Shown: in pieces, positions 8,826 to 18,297 of the stretch
Position numbering within the stretch: the first letter of the stretch is position 1
How the letters are laid out: every line of letters starts with the position of its first letter
From: Clostridia bacterium
Lineage (GTDB): Bacteria > Bacillota_A > Clostridia > Christensenellales > Borkfalkiaceae
Length of the DNA stretch: 47,748 nucleotides
Reading direction: 5' to 3'
Assembly (NCBI GenBank): GCA_017462825.1
Contig: JAFTQI010000029.1
Span: forward strand, 1 to 47,748
Notes under the pieces: generated by a model
Databases searched by the model: none
Told to the model about the DNA's origin: nothing
What the model saw: only the letters and a program-made list of their open reading frames with translations
Position numbers and translations under genes: made by a program

Positions 8826-8945
8826 TAAAACGTAGAGCTGCGAGCAAAACAAGAAAGACGCGGCTTTGTCTATGGGAGTTTACTTGACGTAAACGAGCGA
8901 GGCAAAACGTAAGTCTGACGAAGTATTGCGACGTATATATACGTT

Positions 8946-8948
<3 letters not shown>
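8826..8948 (+). repeat. Structured intercistronic repeat, copy C (gyrB-gyrA)
   Basis: The outer arm TAAAACGTA (8826-8834) pairs perfectly with TACGTTTTA (8940-8948), and the right arm contains the gyrB stop codon (8946-8948). The inner stem TTTGTC/GGCAAA has one T.G pair. The apical hairpin GTTTAC-TTGAC-GTAAAC is perfect but differs from the GCGTAC/GTACGC of copies A and B on both sides, which is compensatory change. The conserved ends GCGAGCAAAACAAG and GAAGTATTGCG link it to the family. Confidence 0.85.
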
Positions 8949-10931
<1,983 letters not shown>

Positions 10932-10935
10932 CTAC

Positions 10936-10944
10936 ATTATAACA
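10936..10944 (-). promoter_or_regulatory. Extended -10 promoter for gyrB
   Basis: On the minus strand TGTTATAAT gives a perfect TATAAT at 10936-10941 with the TGn extension. The -35 region is weak (TTTCTT-like). The predicted leader is about 65 nt. Confidence 0.55.
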
Positions 10945-11328
10945 CATTAAAAAGAAAAAAGAAAGCATTTTTGCAAAACTTTTTTATAATTATCCACAAA
11001 AATATCCCGTTTTTGTCCATTATTTCCCCTTTATTTTGAAGTTTAGGCAAAGAATGGGAAAACGTACGGCTCTTTCCCTCCCGTCTTTTTTGTGCCCATT
11101 TTTTGCGTTTTCCGCCAAAACAGACTTCTTTTTGCAAAAGAATAGGCAGGAAAATATTAATTTTTGACACATTTTTCACTTTCTTTAAAAAGGACTTACG
11201 GGGTTTTGTGCGGGATAACGCTATCAACCTAATGATTATAAGGCTTTTTAGTGTGCATTTTTGCCGATTTTGCTTCACGAAAAAGTTCTATTTCCATAAT
11301 TTATATTTTTCATACTAATGTTTTCTCG
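10945..11328. other. AT-rich gene-free stretch between divergent gyrB and the LtaS-like gene
   Basis: No reading frame here looks real. One perfect DnaA-box-like TTATCCACA is at 10990-10998, but I see no second copy nearby, so an origin is not supported. A minus-strand TATAAT near 11236 has no convincing -35. The rest is A/T-rich sequence with no clear long inverted repeat. Confidence 0.5.
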
Positions 11329-11357
11329 TTGACAAAGTATATAAAAAGTGCTATAAT
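11329..11357 (+). promoter_or_regulatory. Perfect consensus sigma-A promoter of the envelope cassette
   Basis: TTGACA (11329-11334), 17 bp, TATAAT (11352-11357). This is a full-consensus promoter and implies strong constitutive expression. The transcript would start near 11364 and carry a small leader hairpin, TAGCCC-TTTA-GGGCTA, at about 11375-11390. Confidence 0.85.
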
Positions 11358-11423
11358 GCAAGACAAGTGTACGATAGCCCTTTAGGGCTAAACGGAAAAA
11401 ATAGAAGAAAAAGAGAAGTATTT

Positions 11424-13280
11424 ATGTCTGAAAAGAAAAAACAAAACAAAAAAAGCGGAAAAGTAAAACAATACTTTAAGGCGAGAAATTCCCGCTTGTT
11501 TGCAATCATTTTGCTTTCGATTATGTTGCCCGCGATGATATTTGTCGTTGCTCCTTTCGAAATCTACTGCAATAACATCAGCGAGCTCGCCTTCTCCGCA
11601 AAAGAATTTCTCGGTATGCAGGTAAGCCTTACAGTTCTTGCGGCGCTCATATTTTTCTGCATTTTGTACTTTATCCCAAATATGGTTTATAAATTTTTAT
11701 ACCCTGCACTTTTTGGGATTTTGCTGATGCTCTTTTTGCAGACCAACTATCTCAACCTTGGGCTCAATTCCCTTGCAGGCGACGATTTGGACGCTTCCAA
11801 GACATCCACTTTCACCTATATTTGGAATACTTCCCTTTGGTTGATTGTGATTATCGGCTTCGTTGTTCTCTTTCAGTTTGTAAAAATCCAAAACATCGTC
11901 AAACTCATATCGCTCGTTTTAACGATTGCGATTACCGCAACGCAGCTTATGAACTTTACGATCACTTTGCTGAATACGGACGGCGCGTTCTCCTCGGCAA
12001 TCGAAAGAACGTACGGCAAGTATGAAGATAAGCCCCGTTTCATTACGTATAAGGACATCAACGCCGTCGGCTCAGACCGCAACGTGATTTTCTTCTGCGT
12101 AGATAGAATGGACACCCTTCTCTATGCCGACCTTGCTATGGAAAAATATCCCGAAACCTTCAAAAAGCTCGACGGTTTCACCTACTATTCGGATATGACT
12201 TCCATGTACGGCTACACCTTCCCTTCCGTCGCTTATATGATGTCGGGTATAAAATACGACAACGGCAATCAAAAGGAGTATTTCAGCCGCGTTTATAACG
12301 AAAACCAAACGATAAACGCGCTCCACAAAAACGGTTACAATATCAACCTTTTCAGCGAAGCGTACTACGATTATTCCAACGCAAACGAAATGCCCACCTA
12401 CATTGAAAACGTAGTGGAAACGAGTAAAGACACGCTGTATACAAAGGTTAGACGCCCTATCAAGTTTTCTTGGTCGTTGACCCAAACGGCGCTTTACCGC
12501 AGTTTGCCTTTCATCTTAAAGGACGACGTGGGCAGTATCAATTCGGATACCTTTAACGGCTATATCTTATACGAAAGCGAGGATTTGCAAGGCCAAAGAA
12601 ACTATTCCTACGAATTGAAACACGTTTACGACGAAGTGAAAAAATTCGACGGCAACTTCCAAACGAAAACGGCGAAAACCGTCAACGGCATTGATAAGCA
12701 AGGGGATAAGAACTTCTCTTTCATTCACGTCAGCGGCTGCCACACGGCGGAATATGACGAAAATTGGAAAAAAACAAGCAAGACCGACTATCTTGTTTCC
12801 GCGAAAAACAGTATCGAATTTATCAATATGTATTTGGAGAACATGAAAGCGATTTCGCCCGAACTTTACAAAAACTCAACGATCGTTATCATGGCGGATC
12901 ACGGCAAGGTAACGCACCGTCACGACTATTTCACAAAGCCCATGATTTCCGCGGCGTTTATCAAACGCGCAGGCGACGATTTCGAAGGTTATCGCACGTC
13001 CGACGCACCCGTGTCCTCGGCGAACCTTTGGGCTACTATCTTCCAGTCGGAAGGGCTCACTTACGATAAATCTTTCTTTGGGGATTCTTTCTTCGACGTG
13101 GAATCCGCTTTCAATACGACGGGCGTATATCCCGTACGCGAATTCGTTTGGACGAGAAGAAATAAGCAGTTGACGGAATACGACTCTATCACTTATAAAA
13201 TCGAAGGCTCGGCGCGCGACTTTGCAAATTGGCGCGTAGATAAAGTCGAGCATATTCCCCACCCTCTGTTCGCAAATTAA
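11424..13280 (+). CDS. Membrane AlkP-superfamily enzyme, LtaS/sulfatase-like
   Basis: This 618-residue protein has five membrane helices (about 24-43, 68-85, 92-108, 136-152, 159-178) and then a large domain outside the cell, the layout of lipoteichoic acid synthase. The domain belongs to the alkaline phosphatase superfamily. NVIFFCVDRMD supplies a metal-binding Asp227, YTFPSVAYMMSG a likely nucleophile Thr265, His440 lies in HVSGCHTAEYD, and ADHG (Asp492, His493) is the C-terminal metal pair. Such enzymes transfer or cut phosphoglycerol, phosphoethanolamine or sulfate. The substrate is not readable, but the TagF-like partner favours a glycerophosphate polymer. I use ATG 11424. A GTG at 11367 would lie almost at the predicted transcript start and encodes nothing family-like. 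It is the first gene of a three-gene set. Confidence 0.78.
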   Translation: MSEKKKQNKKSGKVKQYFKARNSRLFAIILLSIMLPAMIFVVAPFEIYCNNISELAFSAKEFLGMQVSLTVLAALIFFCILYFIPNMVYKFLYPALFGILLMLFLQTNYLNLGLNSLAGDDLDASKTSTFTYIWNTSLWLIVIIGFVVLFQFVKIQNIVKLISLVLTIAITATQLMNFTITLLNTDGAFSSAIERTYGKYEDKPRFITYKDINAVGSDRNVIFFCVDRMDTLLYADLAMEKYPETFKKLDGFTYYSDMTSMYGYTFPSVAYMMSGIKYDNGNQKEYFSRVYNENQTINALHKNGYNINLFSEAYYDYSNANEMPTYIENVVETSKDTLYTKVRRPIKFSWSLTQTALYRSLPFILKDDVGSINSDTFNGYILYESEDLQGQRNYSYELKHVYDEVKKFDGNFQTKTAKTVNGIDKQGDKNFSFIHVSGCHTAEYDENWKKTSKTDYLVSAKNSIEFINMYLENMKAISPELYKNSTIVIMADHGKVTHRHDYFTKPMISAAFIKRAGDDFEGYRTSDAPVSSANLWATIFQSEGLTYDKSFFGDSFFDVESAFNTTGVYPVREFVWTRRNKQLTEYDSITYKIEGSARDFANWRVDKVEHIPHPLFAN

Positions 13281-13315
13281 CGCACGATAAAAAACTTCAC
13301 ATAAGGATTGACATA

Positions 13316-15415
13316 ATGGATACTATCACTTATTACGTTTGTCTACCGCTTGGTATGCTGATGAAGGGCTGTTGGATGCTCGTAAAAGACTACGGGCTCG
13401 CGATCTTACTCTTCACACTGGCAACGAAAATCGTTCTCTTGCCCGTTTCCGTTTGGATTCAAAAGAACTCCATTCAAATGGTCAAGATCCAACCGGAAAT
13501 CAACAATTTAAAGGTAAAATACCAAGGTCAAGCGGACTTGATTGCGGAAGAACAAATGAAGCTTTTCAAACGGGAACATTATCATCCCATGCTTTCGCTC
13601 ATTCCCCTGCTTTTGCAAATCCTGCTCTTGCTTGGCGTTGTGCATATCATCTATCATCCGCTCACCTTCCTTTTCGGCGCGTCGGACGGTACGATTGAAC
13701 TTTTGGCTGAACATTTACAGCTAAATACGTCAAGCAACTCTTTCCAGCTCAAAATCGTGGAAGCTTTCCAAGACGGTACGCTGAGCGCAAGCACGGTGAT
13801 TGCAGGCGTTGACCCCGCGACGATGGCAAGGCTTTCTTCGAAAGTCGGCGCGTTTGATTTGAATTTCTTGGGAATGAACCTTTCCGTCGTGCCCACGAAT
13901 ACGTGGGGTTGGTACACGCTCGTTCCTATTCTTGCAGGCGCGTCCTCGTGGATCATGTGCCACACGCAAAACCTTTCCAACGTTATTCAGCACGAGCAAG
14001 GCGCGCTCAATAAATACGGTATTATGGCGCTTTCCGTTGCCCTCTCCCTTTATTTAGGTTTGGGCGTACCCGTCGGGATTGCGATTTACTGGATTGCGAG
14101 CAACCTCCTTTCCATCGCGCAAATGTATCTTTTGAACGTTGCAATCAACCCGAAGAAATATGTTGACTACGAAGCGCTCGAAAAGAGCCGTGAAGCGCTT
14201 GCGAAAATGAAAGCGTTCGGCGCGGAAGACAAAAAGAGCGAAGAATACCGCGCGAACAAACAGCGTGAAAAAGCGGATTTGAAACGCTTTAAGCATATCG
14301 TCAATAAACACGTTGTATTTTACTCGGAAAAGAGCGGTTTCTATAAGTATTACAAAGACTTGATCGCCGAGCTTTTAAAGCGCTCGAACTTGTCCATTCA
14401 CTATATCACGAACGATCCGAAAGACGTAATTTTCGAGGTCGCGAAAGACGAACCGCGCATTAAACCCTATTACGTTTCCCTGAAAAAGACGGCAACCTTG
14501 ATGATGCTTATCGAAACGGATATGTTCGTTATGACGACGCCCGATTTGAATAAGTATTATCTCAAACGTTCCTTTATTAAATCGGACATCGAATACGTGT
14601 ACGTCCCCCACGACATGATGAGCGTACACATGAGTTTCCGCGAAGGCGCGCTCGACGCGTTCGATACGATTTTCTGCACCGGCCCGCACGTAGAAAGAGA
14701 AGTCCGCGCGACGGAAAAGGTCTACGGTTTAAAAGCAAAGACGCTCGTTCAATTCGGTTATCCTCTTGCGGATATGCTGGAAATCGAAGGTCAAAAAGCG
14801 AACGCCGAAAAACAGGATACGGGCGTAAAGGAAATTTTGATCGCTCCCTCTTGGCAAGAAGACAACCTGCTTGATTCCTGCATCGACGGAATCATTGAAG
14901 CGTTGTATTCCGACGGCAACCACATCACCGTCCGCCCCCACCCCGAATACGCGAAACGTTTCGGCTCGGCGCTCGACGATTTGGTGCAACGTTATAAAGA
15001 TTATGACGAAAGCAAGCTCACTTTCGAGCTGAATTTCTCCGCAAACAAATCTATCTATTCTTCGGACGTACTCATCACCGATTGGTCGGGCGTCGCAACG
15101 GAATTTTGCTTCGCAACGAAGCGCCCCGCGGTGTTCGTAAACACAAAAATGAAATGTCCGAACCCCAACTATACGAAAATCGAGCATACGCCCGTGGAAA
15201 TTTCTCTTAGAAACGAAATCGGCGTAGCGATTGAAAAAGACGAAGTGAACAAACTCCCCGAAATTTTGCAAAATCTTTCGGACAATGCCGAACATTACAA
15301 GAAAGTCATTGAAGATACCCATCAAACGATGATTTTCAATCACGGCTCGGCGGCAAAAGTCGGCGCGGACTACATCTTGCGCTCCCTTGCGAATAAAAAA
15401 ACTCAAAAGAGGTAA
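13316..15415 (+). CDS. YidC/Oxa1 insertase fused to a TagB/TagF-type glycerophosphotransferase domain
   Basis: This is a 699-residue protein of two parts. Residues 1-285 are YidC-like. TM1 reads YGLAILLFTLATKIVLLPV, with Lys38 where YidC usually has the groove Arg. It is followed by IQPEINNLKVKYQ, the charged hairpin, HPMLSLIPLLLQ, and the last helix VPVGIAIYWIASNLLSIAQ. Residues 286-330 are a charged helical linker. Residues 330-690 resemble the CDP-glycerol glycerophosphotransferase family: VPHDMM (430-435), LIAPSWQED (508-516), VRPHPEY (539-545) and SDVLITDWSG (583-592), the usual nucleotide-sugar signature. The two domains are in one frame with no stop between them. A plausible role is a membrane-anchored polymerase for a teichoic-acid-like chain; whether the YidC part still inserts proteins is unknown. 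The ribosome site is AAGGATTGACATA-ATG. Confidence 0.85.
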   Translation: MDTITYYVCLPLGMLMKGCWMLVKDYGLAILLFTLATKIVLLPVSVWIQKNSIQMVKIQPEINNLKVKYQGQADLIAEEQMKLFKREHYHPMLSLIPLLLQILLLLGVVHIIYHPLTFLFGASDGTIELLAEHLQLNTSSNSFQLKIVEAFQDGTLSASTVIAGVDPATMARLSSKVGAFDLNFLGMNLSVVPTNTWGWYTLVPILAGASSWIMCHTQNLSNVIQHEQGALNKYGIMALSVALSLYLGLGVPVGIAIYWIASNLLSIAQMYLLNVAINPKKYVDYEALEKSREALAKMKAFGAEDKKSEEYRANKQREKADLKRFKHIVNKHVVFYSEKSGFYKYYKDLIAELLKRSNLSIHYITNDPKDVIFEVAKDEPRIKPYYVSLKKTATLMMLIETDMFVMTTPDLNKYYLKRSFIKSDIEYVYVPHDMMSVHMSFREGALDAFDTIFCTGPHVEREVRATEKVYGLKAKTLVQFGYPLADMLEIEGQKANAEKQDTGVKEILIAPSWQEDNLLDSCIDGIIEALYSDGNHITVRPHPEYAKRFGSALDDLVQRYKDYDESKLTFELNFSANKSIYSSDVLITDWSGVATEFCFATKRPAVFVNTKMKCPNPNYTKIEHTPVEISLRNEIGVAIEKDEVNKLPEILQNLSDNAEHYKKVIEDTHQTMIFNHGSAAKVGADYILRSLANKKTQKR

Positions 15416-15421
15416 AAAAAT

Positions 15422-15700
15422 ATGTTGTTTAAATTGTTGTACATTGACCCTGCTGCTACGACGGTATTGCTCTCCTCGATCACGGCGATTGCCGTGGCTT
15501 GCGGCGCTACCTTCATCATCTTGTGGCGTAAAGTAAAGAAAGGCGTTAAAAAGACCTTGCACATCGACGAAAACGCGAACAAGGACGTAGAAGAAGACTT
15601 GGTTATTCTTGACGAAGAAGCTACTACTGAAGCACCCGCTGAAGAAGTAGCCGCTACGGAAGAAACGGTAGAAGAAACCGTGGAAACGAAAGAAAACTAA
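15422..15700 (+). CDS. Small membrane protein with acidic tail
   Basis: This 92-residue protein starts 6 bases after the stop of the YidC fusion, with AAGAGG just ahead. One membrane helix spans about residues 13-36 (TTVLLSSITAIAVACGATFI), followed by a basic stretch RKVKKGVKK and then about 45 residues that are almost all Glu, Ala, Thr and Val. The basic patch after the helix predicts the acidic tail stays in the cytoplasm. I do not recognise a family. Tight linkage suggests a subunit or regulator of the fusion protein. A strong terminator follows, so it closes the transcript. Confidence 0.72.
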   Translation: MLFKLLYIDPAATTVLLSSITAIAVACGATFIILWRKVKKGVKKTLHIDENANKDVEEDLVILDEEATTEAPAEEVAATEETVEETVETKEN

Positions 15701-15720
15701 TCGAATCGAATCAAAACGGA

Positions 15721-15760
15721 ACGCGCCCGTGAGCGATTGCTCACGGGCGCGTTTTCTTTC
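15721..15760 (+). terminator. Strong intrinsic terminator of the envelope cassette
   Basis: ACGCGCCCGTGAGC pairs perfectly with GCTCACGGGCGCGT around a GATT loop, followed by TTTTCTTT. It ends the three-gene set and separates it from the sigma cassette. Confidence 0.92.
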
Positions 15761-15781
15761 CCCTATTTTTTGTAAAAGCTA

Positions 15782-15810
15782 TTGAAAAATCGGAAAATTT
15801 GTGCTATAAT
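15782..15810 (+). promoter_or_regulatory. Sigma-A promoter with extended -10 for the RsgI-like/sigma cassette
   Basis: TTGAAA (15782-15787), a 17-bp spacer and TATAAT (15805-15810), preceded by TGC. The leader to the first gene is about 130 nt and very A/T-rich. I see no confident ECF-type GAAC/CGTC promoter in it, so self-regulation by the sigma factor is not shown. Confidence 0.75.
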
Positions 15811-15947
15811 TTTTCTCGCCCTTAAAAAATTAAAAAAAATTTCAAAAATTTCCAACGAAACGCCCTGCTCGTTTGTATATATTATGCAAGGCATCGAATA
15901 GCGCTTACGATTTCTTGTAAAATTTTTCGCTAAATACGGAGGAAATT

Positions 15948-16865
15948 ATGAAAAAAATATCGAAAATTATTTCTACGTTGCTCGTTGCAACGCTTGGCTG
16001 CGCGACGGTCGCGGCTTGCTCTAAAAAAGATAACACGGAAACCGCGCAAAGCGATTATAGCTACGTCACCTTGCGCATCAATCCGGAAGTGGATTTAATC
16101 GCGGACAAGAACGGCGAAGTCCTTTCCGCAATCCCCGGCAACGAGGACGGCGAAGTAGTCCTTTCCATGGTCGCCTTGGAGGGTCTGAGCATTGAAGAAG
16201 CAGGCGTCGAATTCACGGAAACCGCTTCCGAACTCGGCTATTTCGATGAAAACGGGGAAACGGACACCGTCTATATCGGCGTGGAAGGCGACGGCGAGCT
16301 GGAAGAAAAATTGAATAAAAATATTCGCGATTACTTTGATAATAAGGGAATCAATGGGAAAGTTTCCCGTGAAACGCTCGATAAATACGCGGACCAAGCG
16401 GAGGAATGGGCTCTTTCCAAAGGTCATACCAAAATCGTTATGCGCGTTTTGGACGCGTTCCCCGAACTTACCGAAGAAGAAGTGTTGAATATGACCGTAA
16501 AGGAATGGATGGAACTTCTCAAAGCGGATAAGTACGTGGATAAAATCGCCGTTAGCTTACAATCGGACTATCGTGCGGCAATGCAAGCGTTGAAAGCAGA
16601 CCACGAAGAACTTTTTACTCTCCGCGCAGAGCTTAAAACATTGATAGTTTCGCTTAAAGGCGAAATTACCGACGAAGAAAAGTCCGCTATTAAGGCGCAA
16701 ATCTCCCTTCTCGAAGACGCATTGAAGCCCCTTGAAAAGGCGTTTGACGATGCCGCAGCGGAGATTCGAGCACAGTTTAAAGCGGCTTCCAAGGACGTAC
16801 GTAAAACCTACCGCGCGGAGGGCGAAGACCGTCAAAAAGAATTCGGCGATAAAAAAAATAAATAA
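15948..16865 (+). CDS. Lipoprotein with RsgI-like sensor domain and coiled-coil tail
   Basis: This 305-residue protein begins with a lipoprotein signal; the lipobox VAAC puts the lipidated Cys at residue 24. Residues 38-115 (TLRINPEVDL, then LSMVALEGLSIEEAG and TASELGYFDENGETDTVYIGVEG) follow the pattern of the RsgI ectodomain, including the Asn45-Pro46 pair. In true RsgI proteins an Asn-Pro bond at this place is cut by self-proteolysis. Residues 190-305 are rich in Ala, Glu and Lys and predict long helices or a coiled coil. It comes first in a set with an ECF sigma factor and a membrane anti-sigma that has the same domain (49 bp to the next gene). A likely role is an extracytoplasmic partner or competitor in the signal path; that is inference. 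The ribosome site is CGGAGG. Confidence 0.72.
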   Translation: MKKISKIISTLLVATLGCATVAACSKKDNTETAQSDYSYVTLRINPEVDLIADKNGEVLSAIPGNEDGEVVLSMVALEGLSIEEAGVEFTETASELGYFDENGETDTVYIGVEGDGELEEKLNKNIRDYFDNKGINGKVSRETLDKYADQAEEWALSKGHTKIVMRVLDAFPELTEEEVLNMTVKEWMELLKADKYVDKIAVSLQSDYRAAMQALKADHEELFTLRAELKTLIVSLKGEITDEEKSAIKAQISLLEDALKPLEKAFDDAAAEIRAQFKAASKDVRKTYRAEGEDRQKEFGDKKNK

Positions 16866-16914
16866 TTTTTAAAAGATTGCAAAACGGATATTGGCAATCG
16901 CGAGGGAGTAAAGC

Positions 16915-17475
16915 ATGTCACGTTTCATCGACAGTAAAAAAGTAGATGAATATTTGATTCGTTTAAGGCAGGGCGAAGGCGCTGCCTTAGACTCCCTATA
17001 CTCTCTTACGTCAAAACCGCTTTATGCTTTTTGCTACACCTACACTCGCACTCGGCAGGATAGCGAGGACGCTTTGTCCGAAACCTATCTTTCCGCTGTT
17101 CGGTATATTGATAGATTTCGGGGCAAAAACGGCTTTAATTGGCTATATACGATCGCCAAGAATATTTGCTTAAACATGCTCCGAAAGAAAAAGCAAAATA
17201 TATTCGTGGATTTTGCCGACGAAGAAACGACCAACGTTTTGGGGCTTGCTTCCGCCGCCGATCCCGATCTTCCCGACGAAAGCGGCGTTATCGCCCTTTC
17301 CAAGTCGATTTTGGACGAACACGAATTCCAAGTTGTTCTGTTGCACGCAATCAACGGACTAAAATTCAAGGAAATTGCCGCCCTTACCGACGGGAAAGAA
17401 AGCACCGTCCGCTGGCAATACAACAACGCTCTTAAAAAAGTGAAAAACGCATATCAAAGGAGGGTACAGCAATGA
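16915..17475 (+). CDS. ECF-type RNA polymerase sigma factor
   Basis: This 186-residue protein has a region 2 (ALDSLYSLTSKPLYAFCYTY, DSEDALSETYLSAV, then WLYTIAKNICLNMLRKKK) and a region 4 helix-turn-helix (VVLLHAINGLKFKEIAALT, ESTVRWQYNNALKKVKNAY). There is no region 3 or region 1.1, so it is an extracytoplasmic-function sigma and not SigI, although its partner has a SigI-type (RsgI) ectodomain. The linker between domains is about 40 residues and acidic. The ribosome site is GAGGGAGTAAAGC-ATG. Its stop overlaps the start of the anti-sigma gene in ATGA, a sign of coupled translation. Target promoters are unknown. Confidence 0.88.
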   Translation: MSRFIDSKKVDEYLIRLRQGEGAALDSLYSLTSKPLYAFCYTYTRTRQDSEDALSETYLSAVRYIDRFRGKNGFNWLYTIAKNICLNMLRKKKQNIFVDFADEETTNVLGLASAADPDLPDESGVIALSKSILDEHEFQVVLLHAINGLKFKEIAALTDGKESTVRWQYNNALKKVKNAYQRRVQQ

Positions 17476-18209
17476 GAAATAAAGCATTCGAGCGCTTATA
17501 TCAACAAAGTGCTGAGCTTACCCCTCGCGATGAGTTGAAAAACGATATCCTGACGCAAGCAAAACAAGAGCTTTCCCTGCACCGTGTACGCGATGAATCG
17601 AAAAAAAGCGCAAAAAGAGCGCTTCGCAGGAGACGAAAAATTTGGGCGCCTCTCCTCGCTTGCTTCGCCGCAATCGCGATTATATTTAGTACGTTTTTTG
17701 GGTTCTACAACGAAAACTATCAAACGGTCTACGTGGACGTAAACCCGTCCGTTGCTTTGGAAATCAACCGCTTTGGTCAAGTCAATGAAGTGGAATATTT
17801 GAACGAAGACGCGAAAATTGCCTTAAAAGGTGTCAAACTGAAAGGTAAAAAGGCGGAAAACGCGCTTGAAAAAATTATCAAAGCTTATGAAAAAGCGGGT
17901 TATTTCGACATAGAAGCAGACCTTTTTATCAGCGCTGTAGGAAAAAACAAAAAAACGGATAAATTGCTTGAAAAGCTTGAAAAACGCGCGGATAAAGTCT
18001 GCGCAGATAAAAATTGTTCGGTAAACGTTTCTAAATGCACGAAACAAGAAAAAGAGGAAGCCAAGGATAAAAATTTATCCCCCGGCAAATATAAACTTAT
18101 TTCGGAAATTTTAGAAAAGTATCCGAACCTCACCGAGGAAGAATTACGCGATAAATCTATGAAATATTTGAAGGATTTGCTCGACAATAAAGCCCCTTCG
18201 CATAAATAG
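17472..18209 (+). CDS. Membrane anti-sigma factor with RsgI-like ectodomain
   Basis: This 245-residue single-pass protein has a basic cytoplasmic part (residues 1-56) that should hold the sigma factor and one membrane helix at about 57-78. The outer domain starts with VYVDVNPSVALEINRFGQV, the hallmark of RsgI ectodomains, with Asn91-Pro92 at the known self-cleavage position. Then come the KLKGKKAENALEKIIKAYEKAGYF helix and strands, and a Lys/Glu-rich end with two Cys residues near 172-187 that could form a disulfide. It overlaps the sigma gene by 4 bp. By analogy with RsgI, a surface signal would lead to intramembrane cleavage and sigma release. No carbohydrate-binding module is attached, unlike clostridial cellulosome RsgI proteins. 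Confidence 0.8.
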   Translation: MRNKAFERLYQQSAELTPRDELKNDILTQAKQELSLHRVRDESKKSAKRALRRRRKIWAPLLACFAAIAIIFSTFFGFYNENYQTVYVDVNPSVALEINRFGQVNEVEYLNEDAKIALKGVKLKGKKAENALEKIIKAYEKAGYFDIEADLFISAVGKNKKTDKLLEKLEKRADKVCADKNCSVNVSKCTKQEKEEAKDKNLSPGKYKLISEILEKYPNLTEEELRDKSMKYLKDLLDNKAPSHK

Positions 18210-18297
18210 TTATAACATTCTCTTTTCGGCGATTGTAAAAACGATATTTTGGCAAATACTGTTTTTACCTTAAAATTCTATATTTTTTGGAGGCATT

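Noticed and set aside
10945..11328. Replication origin next to gyrB
   Set aside because: Only one DnaA box was found, with no dnaA, dnaN or recF in view and no box cluster.
11367..11423. GTG start for the LtaS-like protein
   Set aside because: It is about 3 bases after the predicted transcript start, crosses a leader hairpin, and the added residues are unlike the family. ATG 11424 is preferred.
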